This document shows, piece after piece, positions 18,180-27,688 of a stretch of 64,000 nt of DNA. The number at the start of each line of letters is the position of its first letter. Positions within the stretch are counted from its first letter, which is position 1. The position numbers were made by a program, and so were the translations under genes. Origin of the DNA: Dokdonella sp. (GTDB lineage: Bacteria > Pseudomonadota > Gammaproteobacteria > Xanthomonadales > Rhodanobacteraceae); the NCBI RefSeq assembly GCF_019634845.1, contig NZ_JAHCAQ010000018.1, positions 20,769 through 84,768 of the forward strand, in the 5' to 3' direction. The notes under the pieces are model-generated. The model ran no database searches, was not told where the DNA came from, and saw nothing but the letters and a program-made list of their open reading frames with translations.

Positions 18180-19994
18180 TCAGGCCAGCAGTGCGAGAAA
18201 CGCCGCGCCGTAGCGCTCGAGCTTGCGCTCGCCGACGCCATGGATCGTGGCCATTGCGGCCAGCGTGCGCGGCCGTGCGCGCAGCATCGCGAGCAGCGTT
18301 GCGTCATGGAAAATCACGTAGGACGGCACGCCCTGCTCGCGCGCCAGCCGTGCGCGCTCGGCGCGCAAGGCGTCCCACAGCGGCGCCTCGGCGGCGCTGA
18401 TCTCGAGGCTGCCCCCGCTGCGCTGATCGGCCGACTGGCGCCGCTTTCGGCCTCGCGTGGCGCGATCGGGCGTGCGCCGCAGGTGGACAGCCTGTTCACC
18501 GCGCAGCACCGCACGGCTCGCGGCCGTCAGCTGCAGCGCGCCGAAACCATCGGCAGCCGGCGCGAGCAGGCCCAGCGCGATCAGCTGGCGGAACACGCCG
18601 CGCCATTGCAGCGCATCGAGCTCGCCGCCGACACCGAACACGCCGAGCTGGTCGTGGCCAAGCGCCTGCACGCGCGCGTTGGCCTCGCCGCGCAACACCG
18701 CGATGAGGTGACCCGCACCGAACCGCTGGCCGGTACGGTATGCGCACGACAGCGCCTTCTGCGCCGCCACGCTCGCGTCCCAGGTCGGCTGCGGATCGAG
18801 GCAGTTGTCGCAGTTGCCGCAAGGCTCGGCCAGAACCTCGCCAAAATGCGCGAGCAGGCGCTGACGCCGACAGGTCGTCGCCTCGACATAGCCAAGCAGC
18901 GCATCGAGCATGGCGCGCTCGGCGCGCTTGCGCTCCTCGCTGGCGTCCGACTGGCTGATGAACTGCTGCAGGGCGACGCTGTCGCCGAGCCCATGGCACA
19001 GCCAAGCCTCGGCCGGCAGGCCATCGCGACCGGCGCGACCGGTTTCCTGGTAGTAGCCTTCGATGCTCTTGGGCAGGTCCAGGTGCGCGACGAAGCGCAC
19101 GTCGGGTTTGTCGATGCCCATGCCAAAGGCGATCGTTGCCACCATCACCACGCCGTCCTCGCGCAGGAAGCGCCGCTGGTTGGCCGCGCGCGTGGCTGCA
19201 TCCATGCCGGCGTGATAGGGCAGCGCGCTGATGCCGACCGCGACGAGTCCCTGCGCCGTCTCCTCGACCTTGCGCCGCGACAGGCAGTACACGATGCCGG
19301 CTTCGCCGCGGTGCGCGGCCAGAAAATCGATGAGCTGTTGGCGCGCATGGGCCTTGTCGACCACGCGATAGCGAATGTTGGGGCGGTCGAAGCTGGCCAC
19401 GAACTGCGGCGCATCGTCGAGCGCGAGCCGCTCGATGATCTCGCGCCGCGTCGCGGCGTCGGCGGTGGCGGTGAGCGCGACCCGCGGCACCGCCGGGAAG
19501 CGCTCATGCAGGATCGTGAGCTGACGGTACTCGGGCCGGAAATCGTGACCCCACTGCGACACGCAGTGCGCCTCGTCGATGGCGAACAGGGCGAGTTCGC
19601 CCTGCGCGAGCATGGCCAGGCAGCGCTCGCCGAGCAGTCGCTCGGGCGCCACGTAGAGCAGCTTGAGCTCGCCCTGCCGGAAGCGCTGTTCGACTTGCGC
19701 CTGCGACACCGTATCCATGCTCGAGTTGAGGCAGGCCGCCGCCACGCCGAGTTCGCGCAATGCGTCGACCTGGTCCTGCATCAGCGCGATGAGCGGCGAC
19801 ACCACCACCGCGCAGCCGCCGCGCAGCAGCGCAGGCAACTGGTAGCACAGCGACTTGCCGCCGCCCGTGGGCATCAGCACCAGCGCGTCGCCACCGCCGG
19901 TGATCTGCTCGATGATGGCCTGCTGCTGGCCGCGGAACGCGGCGTAGCCGAACACGCTGCGCAGGAGCTGGAGTGCGGTGGGCGGAGCTGACAT
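18180..19994 (-). CDS. recQ: ATP-dependent DNA helicase RecQ
   Basis: This 604-residue SF2 helicase acts in recombination and fork repair. Walker A is TGGGKS (43-48) and the DEAH box lies in [20 protein letters not shown]. Motif VI appears in [10 protein letters not shown]. The zinc-binding region has cysteines in CRRQ and CGNCDNC. A winged-helix RQC and a C-terminal HRDC domain ([13 protein letters not shown] to [11 protein letters not shown]) follow, giving full-length RecQ architecture. The frame runs to 20183, but the ATG at 19994 begins the normal N-terminus. It is divergent from the lipoprotein gene at 20107. Confidence 0.97.
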   Translation of the reverse strand: MSAPPTALQLLRSVFGYAAFRGQQQAIIEQITGGGDALVLMPTGGGKSLCYQLPALLRGGCAVVVSPLIALMQDQVDALRELGVAAACLNSSMDTVSQAQVEQRFRQGELKLLYVAPERLLGERCLAMLAQGELALFAIDEAHCVSQWGHDFRPEYRQLTILHERFPAVPRVALTATADAATRREIIERLALDDAPQFVASFDRPNIRYRVVDKAHARQQLIDFLAAHRGEAGIVYCLSRRKVEETAQGLVAVGISALPYHAGMDAATRAANQRRFLREDGVVMVATIAFGMGIDKPDVRFVAHLDLPKSIEGYYQETGRAGRDGLPAEAWLCHGLGDSVALQQFISQSDASEERKRAERAMLDALLGYVEATTCRRQRLLAHFGEVLAEPCGNCDNCLDPQPTWDASVAAQKALSCAYRTGQRFGAGHLIAVLRGEANARVQALGHDQLGVFGVGGELDALQWRGVFRQLIALGLLAPAADGFGALQLTAASRAVLRGEQAVHLRRTPDRATRGRKRRQSADQRSGGSLEISAAEAPLWDALRAERARLAREQGVPSYVIFHDATLLAMLRARPRTLAAMATIHGVGERKLERYGAAFLALLA

Positions 19995-20106
19995 CCGCGT
20001 GATGCTAGCAAACCCGCCAGCCGCAACCGCTGACCACCGTGGCGCTGCGCGACGCCGCCGCATCGGGTACGCTAGGATCCTATTCAAACGATCGTTCGAG
20101 GTCGAC

Positions 20107-20547
20107 ATGCCATTGTGCCGGCTTGCCTGTGCCGCCCTGCTCGCGCTGCTGTTCACTGCCTGCGGCAGCAGCCCGAGCCGCAAGGTTCATCCCTCGACCG
20201 CGAGCATCCAGCAGATCGTGGTGCAGCCCGATGGCAGTTGGCGCATCACGCTGCGCATCCAGAACTACTCGACGTTCGCCATGCATTACAGCGATGTCGA
20301 GGCGCAGCTGCGCATCGCCGGCAGCGATGCCGGGCAACTCAAGTTCGCGCCCGACATCGACATCGTCGGCAGCAACAGCGACGTCGTCGAGACCCGCTTC
20401 CGTCCCGCCACCGCCATCCGCCTCGTCGGCGAGATCGATTACACGCTCAAGGGCACGCTCACCACGAGCAAGCCCGACAAGCGTTTCGACTTCCGTATGT
20501 CGAGCCAGCTCTCGCCGACGCCGGGACTGGCCGATACCTGGCGCTGA
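20107..20547 (+). CDS. LEA14-like lipoprotein of unknown function
   Basis: This 146-residue protein has a lipoprotein signal ([19 protein letters not shown], lipobox FTAC). A single beta-sandwich-like domain follows ([40 protein letters not shown]), the strand pattern of LEA14/WHy domains, which bind or stabilise other proteins. The ATG follows a weak GAGG site. A TAGGAT (20072-20077) may be the -10 box, and a perfect 10-base palindrome, AACGATCGTT (20087-20096), sits just before the start. An outer-membrane anchor is inferred from the lipobox. Confidence 0.75.
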   Translation: MPLCRLACAALLALLFTACGSSPSRKVHPSTASIQQIVVQPDGSWRITLRIQNYSTFAMHYSDVEAQLRIAGSDAGQLKFAPDIDIVGSNSDVVETRFRPATAIRLVGEIDYTLKGTLTTSKPDKRFDFRMSSQLSPTPGLADTWR

Positions 20548-20596
20548 CGCGCCGCCACCCGCGCGACCGTGGTCGCGCCCATTGCAGGACTTCGTC

Positions 20597-22387
20597 ATGA
20601 ACCCGTATTCCGCCCCGCTGGCCGACCTGCGTTTCGCACTCCACGACGTGCTCGGCGCCGATGAGGTGTACGCGCGCCTGCCCGGCTGCGCCGCCGCCGG
20701 TCGCGACGTGATCGACGCCGTGCTCGAAGAGGCCGGCAAGTTCGCCGAACAGGTGCTGGCCCCACTCAACCAGAGTGGCGATGCCGAAGGCTGCAGTTTC
20801 GATGCGGCCAGCCACAGCGTGCGCACGCCCAAGGGCTTCAAGGAGGCGTTCACGCAGTACGTGGACAGCGGCTGGATCGGCCTCACCGCCGAGGAACGCT
20901 TCGGCGGCCAAGGCCTGCCCGAAACGCTCGGCGCCGCGCTCAAGGAGATGATCGACGCGGCCAACCTGTCGTGGGGCAACTATCCGATGCTCTCGCACGG
21001 CGCAGCCTCGGCACTGGAACACCATGGCGAGGACTGGCAGCGCGAGGTGTTCCTGCGCCCGCTGGTGGCGGGACGCTGGACCGGCACGATGTGCCTGACC
21101 GAGCCGCACTGCGGCACCGACCTGGGCCTGCTCAAGACGCGCGCCGAGGCGGCCGCCGACGGCAGCTACCGCATCACCGGCACCAAGATCTTCATCACCG
21201 CCGGCGAACATGACTTCGTCGACAACATCCTGCACCTCGTGCTGGCGCGCCTTCCCGACGCCCCGGCCGGCGTCAAGGGCATCTCGCTGTTCCTCGTGCC
21301 CAAGTTCAAGGTCGGCAAGGACGGCCAGGTCGGTGCGCGCAACGGCGCTGCCTGCGGCTCGATCGAGCACAAGATGGGCATCCACGGCTCGGTCACCTGC
21401 GTCATGAACTTCGACGACGCGCAGGGCTGGCTCGTCGGCCAACCCAACAAGGGCCTGGCGGCGATGTTCACGATGATGAACACCGCGCGCCTCGCGGTCG
21501 GCCTGCAGGGCCTGGGCCTGATCGAGCGCGCCTACCAGAACGCACTGCGCTATGCGCGCGAGCGCCTGCAGATGCGTGCGCTGTCGGGCGCCCGGTTTCC
21601 CGACAAGCCGGCCGACCCGCTCATCGTGCACGGTGACGTGCGGCGCATGCTGCTGACCCAGAAAGCGTTCGCCGAAGGCGGTCGCCTGCTCGGCCTGTAC
21701 GCCTACCTGCAGGAGGACATCCGCAAGCACGGCACCGATGCCGCCGAGCGCGAACGCGCCGAGGCGCTGGTCTCGTTCCTCACCCCGATCGTCAAGGGGC
21801 TGCTGACCGAGGCCGCCATCGAGTGCACCTACGAGGCGCTGCAGATCTTCGGTGGCCACGGCTTCATCGTCGAGAACGGCATGGAGCAGTACGCGCGCGA
21901 CGCCCGCATCACCACGCTGTACGAAGGCACCACCCAGATCCAGGCCAATGACCTGCTCGGCCGCAAGGTGCTGCAGCTCAAGGGCGTGGGCCTGCGCCAC
22001 TTCCTCGACGAGATCGGCGCGTTCTGCAAGACCCACGCGGCCGACGCGCAACTGGCCGAGTTCATCGGCCCGCTCGGCAAGGCCGCCGGCGACTGGGGCG
22101 CGCTGTCGCTCGAACTGGGCCAGCGCGCGGCTGCCAACATCGAGGAAGTCGGCGCCGCGGCATGGGATTACCTGCACTATTCGGGTTACATCGCACTGGC
22201 CTACCTGTGGGCGCGCAGCGTGGCGGCCGCCGCTGCCTCGGCCCATGGCAGCGACTTCAAGCAAGCCAAGCGCCTGACCGCACGCTTCTACTACGCGCGC
22301 ATCCTGCCGCGCATCCACACCCATGCCGCATCGATCCGCAGTGGCGCGGCCGTGCTGCATGACATGAGCGACGCCCAGTTCGGCTGA
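20597..22387 (+). CDS. Acyl-CoA dehydrogenase family protein (C-terminally extended type)
   Basis: This 596-residue FAD enzyme oxidises an acyl-CoA at the alpha-beta bond. The middle domain shows MCLTEPHCGTDLGLLKTRAE and ITGTKIFITAGEHD. The C-terminal helical domain contains the flavin/active-site region (YEALQIFGGHGFIVENGMEQ; RDARITTLYEGTTQIQANDL), with Glu in YEGTTQ at the usual catalytic position. The extra C-terminal part matches the long DmdC/FadE-like group, so a 3-methylmercaptopropionyl-CoA or medium/long-chain substrate is possible. No electron-transfer flavoprotein or thiolase gene is adjacent. The ATG at 20597 was chosen over an open upstream frame. Confidence 0.9.
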   Translation: MNPYSAPLADLRFALHDVLGADEVYARLPGCAAAGRDVIDAVLEEAGKFAEQVLAPLNQSGDAEGCSFDAASHSVRTPKGFKEAFTQYVDSGWIGLTAEERFGGQGLPETLGAALKEMIDAANLSWGNYPMLSHGAASALEHHGEDWQREVFLRPLVAGRWTGTMCLTEPHCGTDLGLLKTRAEAAADGSYRITGTKIFITAGEHDFVDNILHLVLARLPDAPAGVKGISLFLVPKFKVGKDGQVGARNGAACGSIEHKMGIHGSVTCVMNFDDAQGWLVGQPNKGLAAMFTMMNTARLAVGLQGLGLIERAYQNALRYARERLQMRALSGARFPDKPADPLIVHGDVRRMLLTQKAFAEGGRLLGLYAYLQEDIRKHGTDAAERERAEALVSFLTPIVKGLLTEAAIECTYEALQIFGGHGFIVENGMEQYARDARITTLYEGTTQIQANDLLGRKVLQLKGVGLRHFLDEIGAFCKTHAADAQLAEFIGPLGKAAGDWGALSLELGQRAAANIEEVGAAAWDYLHYSGYIALAYLWARSVAAAAASAHGSDFKQAKRLTARFYYARILPRIHTHAASIRSGAAVLHDMSDAQFG

Positions 22388-22394
22388 GGCCACG

Positions 22395-22414
22395 GCGGGC
22401 GGCCGATCGCCCGC
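22395..22414 (+). terminator. GC hairpin after the acyl-CoA dehydrogenase gene
   Basis: A perfect 7-bp stem, GCGGGCG/CGCCCGC, with a 6-base loop starts 8 bases after the stop. No immediate T-run follows. It is a candidate 3' end structure of low certainty. Confidence 0.3.
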
Positions 22415-22500
22415 GCTGCGCGACGTGGGCGATTTGTTCTATGCTGCGCGCGGCCCGGCAACGGGCCGCGACCGCTTTCGTCCACTGGAACGGAGGTCAC

Positions 22501-23094
22501 ATGCTTGCGGCAGTCCGCCCGATCGGCGACATCCACGGCACGCGCATGCTGTCGCTCGATGCCAGCGGCCGCATCCTCGACTGGATGAGCTGGCAGGATG
22601 CGGTCTGCCTGTACGTACGCGGTGCCGTGGCCTGGACCATCGGCGAGCCCTGCCTGACGATCCACGGCGGCCACAACCAGCGCAGCGGCCTGCGCAGCAC
22701 GATCGCCCTGCATCCGATCATCGCCAGCACCGGCCACGCCCGCGCGCGCGCGATCGACCCGGCGCCGGCACTGACCAACACGGCGCTGTTCGCGCGCGAT
22801 CGCATGACCTGCCTGTACTGCGGCGCCCGCTATGCACGCGGCGAACTCACGCGCGACCATGTGGTGCCGGTATCGCGTGGCGGACGCGACATCTGGGTCA
22901 ACGTCGTCACGGCCTGCTGGGCCTGCAACGTCAGGAAGGGCAGCCGCACGCCGCAGCAGGCTGCCATGCCGCTGCTGGCCGTTCCCTATCGGCCGAGCTG
23001 GGTCGAGCACCTGATCCTGTCCAACCGCAACATCCTGGCCGACCAGATGGATTTCCTCGTCAGCCACCTGCCGCGTGACCGACGCCCGACCTGA
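22501..23094 (+). CDS. HNH endonuclease family protein
   Basis: This 197-residue protein has a zinc-ribbon HNH module near its C-terminus. CLYCG and CWACN supply four Cys ligands. LTRDHVVPVSRGG gives the first catalytic His, and the WVNVVTACWACN segment the Asn and later positions. The N-terminal half (RILDWMSWQDAVCLYVRGAV) matches the region that precedes HNH in conserved chromosomal proteins of proteobacteria. GGAGG sits 6 bases before the ATG at 22501, so the longer frame from 22441 is unlikely. There are no restriction-modification or phage genes nearby. Confidence 0.88.
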   Translation: MLAAVRPIGDIHGTRMLSLDASGRILDWMSWQDAVCLYVRGAVAWTIGEPCLTIHGGHNQRSGLRSTIALHPIIASTGHARARAIDPAPALTNTALFARDRMTCLYCGARYARGELTRDHVVPVSRGGRDIWVNVVTACWACNVRKGSRTPQQAAMPLLAVPYRPSWVEHLILSNRNILADQMDFLVSHLPRDRRPT

Positions 23095-23125
23095 GCGACG
23101 GCCGCGGTGCCCACCGTGGGTTTGC

Positions 23126-23154
23126 TTGCCCGCTGCGCCGCAGCGGCCGACAAT
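23126..23154 (+). promoter_or_regulatory. Candidate sigma-70 promoter of dxs
   Basis: TTGCCC (23126-23131) and GACAAT (23149-23154) are separated by 17 bases, 29 bases before the dxs ATG. The spacer holds a CCGCTGC-GCC-GCAGCGG inverted repeat (23130-23146). The match to consensus is only moderate. Confidence 0.4.
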
Positions 23155-23183
23155 AGCGGCCAGGTCTTTGCAGTTGCCCCGAA

Positions 23184-25079
23184 ATGATTGATTCTTCGCG
23201 TTATCCGCGCCTGTCGCGCATCGATTCCCCGGCCGACCTGCGCCAATTCGACGAGGCCGAATTGCCGGCGATCGCGCAGGAGCTGCGCGACTACCTGATC
23301 GAGTCGGTGGCCACCTCGGGCGGCCACTTCGGCGCCAACCTTGGCGTGGTCGAGCTCACGGTGGTGCTGCACTGGCTCTACGCCACGCCCGAAGACCGCC
23401 TGGTATGGGACGTCGGCCACCAGGGCTATCCGCACAAGATCCTCACCGGTCGCCGCGACCGCATCACCACGGTCAAGCACAAGGACGGCGTGGCGCCGTT
23501 CCCGCGCCGCGAGGAAAGCCAATACGACAGCTTCGGCGTCGGTCATTCCTCGACCTCGATCTCGGCCGCGCTCGGTATGGCCATCGCGGCCCAGCGCCGT
23601 GGCGAGGCGCGGCGCGTGGTCGCCGTGATCGGCGATGGCGCGATGACGGCCGGCATGGCCTTCGAGGCGCTCAATCACGGCGGCGCGATCGACCCCGACA
23701 TGCTGATCATCCTCAACGACAATCAGATGTCGATCAGCGAAAACGTCGGCGCGCTGACCAAGATGCTGGCGCGACTCATGGCCAGCCGCACCCTCAACAA
23801 GATCCGCGAGGGCGGCAAGCGCATGATGAAGCGCGACGGCCTGCTGTGGCGCGCGGTCAAGCGCTGGGAAGAGCATGCCAAGGGCATGTTCGTGCCCTCG
23901 ACGCTGTTCGAGGAACTCGGCTTCCATTACACCGGGCCGGTCGATGGCCACGACATCCCGCAGTTGCTCGGCGCGCTGCGCACGCTCAAGGAACTGCACG
24001 GCCCGCGCCTGCTGCATGTCATCACCACCAAGGGCAAGGGCTACGCGCCGGCCGAGGCGCAGCAGATCGAATACCACGCGGTGGGCCCGTTCGACCCCGA
24101 GCAGGGCGTGGTCAAGAAGGCCACGCCGCTCAAGCCGACCTACACCGACATCTTCAGCGACTGGCTGTGCGACATGGCCGCCGCCGACGAACGGCTGTAC
24201 GGCATCACCCCGGCGATGCGCGAAGGTTCGGGCCTGGTGCGCTTCTCGCGCGAATACCCGCAGCGCTATTTCGACGTCGGCATCGCCGAGCAGCACGCGG
24301 TGACGCTGGCGGCGGGCATGGCCTGCGAAGGCGTCAAGCCCGTGGTGGCGATCTATTCCACCTTCCTGCAGCGCGCCTACGACCAGCTCATCCACGATGT
24401 CGCGCTGCAGAATCTCGACGTGCTGTTCGCGATCGACCGCGCCGGCCTCGTCGGCCCCGATGGCGCGACCCACGCCGGCAGCTTCGACCTGTCCTACCTG
24501 CGCTGCATCCCCAACATGCTCATCATGGCGCCGTCCAGCGAGGACGAGTGCCGCCGCCTGCTGACCACCGGCTTCCTGCACCAGGGCCCGGCCGCCGTGC
24601 GCTATCCGCGCAGCACCGGTACCGGCGCCGTGCCGAGCCACGAACTGCTGCCGCTGCCGATCGGCAAGGCCGAGCTGCGCCGGCGCGGCAACGGCATCGC
24701 CCTGCTCGCATTCGGGGCGATGGTCACGCCCGCGCTCAAGGTCGGCGACGCGCTGGGCGCCAGCGTGGTCGACATGCGTTTCGTCAAGCCGCTCGACGAG
24801 GCCCTACTGCGCGAGCTCGCCAAGTCGCACGCGGCCTTCGTCAGCATCGAGGACAACGCGATCATGGGCGGTGCCGGCAGCGCGATCGGCGAGTTTCTGC
24901 ACGCCAATGGCCTGGCCACGCCGCTGCTGCAGCTGGGCCTGCCCGACGCCTACCTCGAACACGCCACGCGCGACGAGCTGCTGGCCGAACAGGGCCTCGA
25001 CGCCACCGGCATCGAAGCCGCCATCCGCCGCCGCTTCGCCAATCTGCTGATCGCGCCCGCGCTGTGCAGCGCGGGGTGA
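23184..25079 (+). CDS. dxs: 1-deoxy-D-xylulose-5-phosphate synthase
   Basis: This 631-residue thiamine-diphosphate enzyme condenses pyruvate and glyceraldehyde 3-phosphate in the first step of the MEP isoprenoid pathway. The TPP/Mg site is [16 protein letters not shown] (about 149-164) with NDNQMSIS. An early histidine lies in GHQGYPHK. The pyrimidine-binding domain contains [18 protein letters not shown], with the conserved catalytic Glu, and the C-terminal transketolase domain is complete. Length is as expected. The ATG at 23184 fixes the start, though only a weak ribosome site precedes it. A GC hairpin follows. Confidence 0.97.
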   Translation: MIDSSRYPRLSRIDSPADLRQFDEAELPAIAQELRDYLIESVATSGGHFGANLGVVELTVVLHWLYATPEDRLVWDVGHQGYPHKILTGRRDRITTVKHKDGVAPFPRREESQYDSFGVGHSSTSISAALGMAIAAQRRGEARRVVAVIGDGAMTAGMAFEALNHGGAIDPDMLIILNDNQMSISENVGALTKMLARLMASRTLNKIREGGKRMMKRDGLLWRAVKRWEEHAKGMFVPSTLFEELGFHYTGPVDGHDIPQLLGALRTLKELHGPRLLHVITTKGKGYAPAEAQQIEYHAVGPFDPEQGVVKKATPLKPTYTDIFSDWLCDMAAADERLYGITPAMREGSGLVRFSREYPQRYFDVGIAEQHAVTLAAGMACEGVKPVVAIYSTFLQRAYDQLIHDVALQNLDVLFAIDRAGLVGPDGATHAGSFDLSYLRCIPNMLIMAPSSEDECRRLLTTGFLHQGPAAVRYPRSTGTGAVPSHELLPLPIGKAELRRRGNGIALLAFGAMVTPALKVGDALGASVVDMRFVKPLDEALLRELAKSHAAFVSIEDNAIMGGAGSAIGEFLHANGLATPLLQLGLPDAYLEHATRDELLAEQGLDATGIEAAIRRRFANLLIAPALCSAG

Positions 25080-25106
25080 CGCCACGCGACCCGGTCGCCG
25101 CATGCC

Positions 25107-25128
25107 GCGGCGCGCGGTGTCGCGCCGC
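25107..25128 (+). terminator. GC hairpin after dxs, no U-tract
   Basis: A perfect 8-bp stem, GCGGCGCG/CGCGCCGC, with a CGGTGT loop lies 28 bases after the dxs stop. It lacks a T-run. Confidence 0.35.
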
Positions 25129-25218
25129 GCCCGTTGACGCATCGGGTTGGCACCGGCCATCCTTGCGCCGCGTTGCCGCACGGCACCGCGCCCAGCTCCG
25201 GCTTGATGGAGAACTCCC

Positions 25219-25614
25219 ATGCAGCGCGTGACCGGAATCGGCGGCATCTTCTTCAAGTCGGCCGACCCACAGCGCCTGGGCGCCTGGTATCGCGATCATC
25301 TCGGCCTCGATGTGACCGAATGGGGCGGAGCGATCTTCCGCTGGGGCGGCCCGACGAGTGAGGCCGGGATGACGGTGTGGAGCGTGCTGCCGGCGGACAC
25401 CGACAAGATGCAGCCGGGCAACGCTGCCTTCATGATCAATTTCCGCGTCGCCGACCTCGGCGCGCTGCTGGCCACGCTGCGTGCCGAAGGCTGCCAGGTC
25501 ATCGACGCAACCGAGTCCTCCGAGTTCGGCCAGTTCGGCTGGGTCCTCGACCCGGACGGCAACAAGGTCGAGCTGTGGCAACCGCCACCGCAGCGACCCG
25601 CCGCGACGCCCTGA
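25219..25614 (+). CDS. VOC superfamily (glyoxalase/bleomycin-resistance-like) protein
   Basis: This 131-residue protein is built of two beta-alpha-beta-beta-beta modules. ITGIGGIFFKSADP opens the first and AFMINFRVADLGALLATL the second. It closes with VLDPDGNKVELWQP, whose Glu is a usual metal ligand in VOC enzymes. The histidine in YRDHLGLDV is the familiar substrate-side or metal-side residue. The start follows GGAGAACTCCC. It looks monocistronic between dxs and folE2. The substrate cannot be inferred. Confidence 0.85.
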   Translation: MQRVTGIGGIFFKSADPQRLGAWYRDHLGLDVTEWGGAIFRWGGPTSEAGMTVWSVLPADTDKMQPGNAAFMINFRVADLGALLATLRAEGCQVIDATESSEFGQFGWVLDPDGNKVELWQPPPQRPAATP

Positions 25615-25795
25615 GCGATCGCGCCGACACGGCGTCGCCGGCGCTGCCCGGCCGCGCACATGAGCGGGCCGCGCGTGGGTTGCGGCGGCATCGGTCCGAA
25701 TCCGGACGCATCACCTCGACTCGCGCCAGCGGCGCCGACCGCCGTGGACGGCCGTACCACGCGACCGCCTGCCGTTCACCGCGACGCGCGCGCCT

Positions 25796-26755
25796 TCACG
25801 GCAGGCCCGCATAGCCGCCCGGCACACCCTTGGTCGCCACCGCGACGGCGTCATGCGGATGCAGGCTCTCGTGATGACTGGCGCGCACGAGGAAATCGGC
25901 GATGCGCGAATCGGCGGCCAGTGCGGCGCGCATGCGGCGCGCGGCGTCTTCGCAGAACATGAGGTTCTGGCCATTGGCGAGCGCAAAGGCCTGCTCGTCC
26001 TCGCGCTTGACCGCAGTCTGCACCGGCGTCTGCAGCGCATGTTCGACCGCGTCGATCCATTCCTCGATCGCGAGCGGCGCGTCCTCGGCCAATTGCAACT
26101 GCACGCGCGCGGTGCTGCGCTGGCTGTGCGGGGTGGCGACGATGCCGTCACTGGTCCCGAGCCAGGCCAGCACGGCGCCATGATCGAGCGCCTGCGTGGT
26201 CGGGAAGTCGGCTGTGAAGCGCTGCTGGATCAGTTGCCGCGCAAGTGCGGCCGACGCCGGACACGTGCTCGAATACTGCACCTCGAACACGACTTCGAGC
26301 ACGCAGCGCTCGCGTTCGAGGCTGGCGACGATCTCGAGCGGATAGCTGCGCCAGCCGGTGTTGGCACTGGCCAGCGCCGCGCGCCGCACGAGGTGCGCAA
26401 AGCGCAGCCGCACCTGCGCGCGTGTCGACAACCCCGCGTGCGAGGCGAGGCAGTCGCGCAACAGCCGGCGCAGCCCGGCCGGCGCCAGCGGCTCGGCCGA
26501 CAGGTGGCGATCCAGTTCCAGGTACAGCCGCGACATGTGGATGCCGCGTGCATCGGCGCGGGCAAGGTCGACCTCGACATCGACGCGCGCCGCCACGCGC
26601 TGCGCCGAGCCGTCGGCCAACCGCAGCAGCACCGGCATCTCGATCTGCTGCATGCCGACGGCAGCCAGCGGGCCGCCATGGTCGGTGCGGGTCTCAAGCG
26701 CCACGTCGGGCAGTGCTCGTGGTGCGGTCGGGGTCGGGGACATCAGCGCGCGCAT
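25796..26755 (-). CDS. folE2: GTP cyclohydrolase FolE2 (GCYH-IB)
   Basis: This protein of about 319 residues converts GTP to 7,8-dihydroneopterin triphosphate, the first step of folate and related pterin synthesis. It fits the COG1469 tunnelling-fold family: GIHMSRLYLELD, the SSTCPASAALARQLIQQRF active-site cysteine segment, TPHSQRSTARVQL with the conserved histidine, and SHHESLHPHDAV near the end. Family members often read CPCS at the cysteine; here the second Cys is Ala. FolE2 enzymes use metals other than zinc and often replace FolE under zinc limitation. I chose the ATG at 26755 (AGGCGG upstream); 26743 is an alternative. Confidence 0.92.
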   Translation of the reverse strand: MRALMSPTPTAPRALPDVALETRTDHGGPLAAVGMQQIEMPVLLRLADGSAQRVAARVDVEVDLARADARGIHMSRLYLELDRHLSAEPLAPAGLRRLLRDCLASHAGLSTRAQVRLRFAHLVRRAALASANTGWRSYPLEIVASLERERCVLEVVFEVQYSSTCPASAALARQLIQQRFTADFPTTQALDHGAVLAWLGTSDGIVATPHSQRSTARVQLQLAEDAPLAIEEWIDAVEHALQTPVQTAVKREDEQAFALANGQNLMFCEDAARRMRAALAADSRIADFLVRASHHESLHPHDAVAVATKGVPGGYAGLP

Positions 26756-26866
26756 CGATCGGCGCCGCCTGGCAGCGGCCGGGCCATTGTAGATGGTGCG
26801 CCGCGCCACCGGCTCAAGGCCTGGCGCGCCAGCGCGGAGCGGACCATCGGGCCGGCGCGACCGCGC

Positions 26867-27688
26867 TCAGGCACCGCGCGCCCGCCAGGCTGCCCACGGG
26901 ACGCGCAGCGGCACGCGCGAGAGCAACCCCGGCAGCGCCGCCAGCGGCTCGGCGGCACGCAGCGCGCAGCCGATGCGCCAGCGGTCGGCGGCCAGCGTGG
27001 CGGCAGCCGCCGCGCCGATGCCGCGCGCCGGCAGGCCCGCGGCGATCGCCCCAAGCATGCGCAGCCAGTCCCGCACTGCGGCTGTGCGCGTCGCGCCAGC
27101 GTGCAGCAATCCGGCACGCGCGAGGCGATGGCGCGCCAACAGGTCCAGCGGCAATGGCAGGCGGCCCGCGGCGAGCGCATCGGCAAGCCGCGCCAGCTCG
27201 CGCAGCGCGCAGCCGAGCGTGCGCGCGCGCGCCAGCGTGGCCGCATCGAGCGGCGCGAACAGCTCGGCCTCGATCTGCGCCAGTGGCGCATGCAGGGCTG
27301 CGTAGTGCGCCAGCACGGCTTCGGTGGTGGCGCCGGGTTCGGCCTCGCGCTGGGCCAGTGCGCCGGCGAGCAACGCATGCCAGCGGTCGAGCGTGATCGC
27401 GGCGAATCCGTCCGCCCGTGCCAGCGCCTGCGTCAGCGGGTGGCTGGCCTCGCCGCTGCCGGCACGACCGATCTCGCCGGCCCACCACTGCAGCTTGATC
27501 AACGCGGGCTCGGCATCGCGCAGGCCGAAGGCGGCCAGCTCCAGTTCGAGCATGAGGTAGAGCAGCGCCTCGTGCGCGAGCCGCCGCGCCGGGTCGAGGA
27601 AACGCACGGCGACGACCAGTTCCGGGCAGGCCTCGCCCCACTTGCGACGGAACTCGTCGAGCAGGCCCGGTTCGACGGCGGCATGCAT
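26867..27688 (-). CDS. Phytoene/squalene synthase-like protein lacking the acidic motifs
   Basis: This 273-residue all-helical protein resembles trans-isoprenyl head-to-head synthases of the NDUFAF6-like branch. It contains IKLQWWAGEIGRA (compare LxxWWxxE) and GCALRELARLADALAAGRLPLP (compare the xxALPxxxxxGRxxLP helix). The Asp-rich pairs that bind diphosphate-Mg in true phytoene synthases (DxxxD) are absent: the first motif position is RFLDPARR. A non-catalytic or changed function is therefore likely. Its ATG shares a base with the gph stop (TGATG), placing it last in an mtaD-gph operon. Confidence 0.7.
   Translation of the reverse strand: MHAAVEPGLLDEFRRKWGEACPELVVAVRFLDPARRLAHEALLYLMLELELAAFGLRDAEPALIKLQWWAGEIGRAGSGEASHPLTQALARADGFAAITLDRWHALLAGALAQREAEPGATTEAVLAHYAALHAPLAQIEAELFAPLDAATLARARTLGCALRELARLADALAAGRLPLPLDLLARHRLARAGLLHAGATRTAAVRDWLRMLGAIAAGLPARGIGAAAAATLAADRWRIGCALRAAEPLAALPGLLSRVPLRVPWAAWRARGA

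Noticed and set aside
17517-19991. 824-codon plus-strand open frame opposite the beta-helix and recQ genes
   Set aside because: It lies antisense to two well-supported genes. It is Arg/Ala/Gln/His-rich with no domain or ribosome site. Long antisense frames are expected at this GC content.
22501-23094. Part of a restriction-modification or phage defence system
   Set aside because: There is no methyltransferase, helicase or phage gene nearby. The HNH protein stands alone beside dxs and looks like a conserved chromosomal gene.
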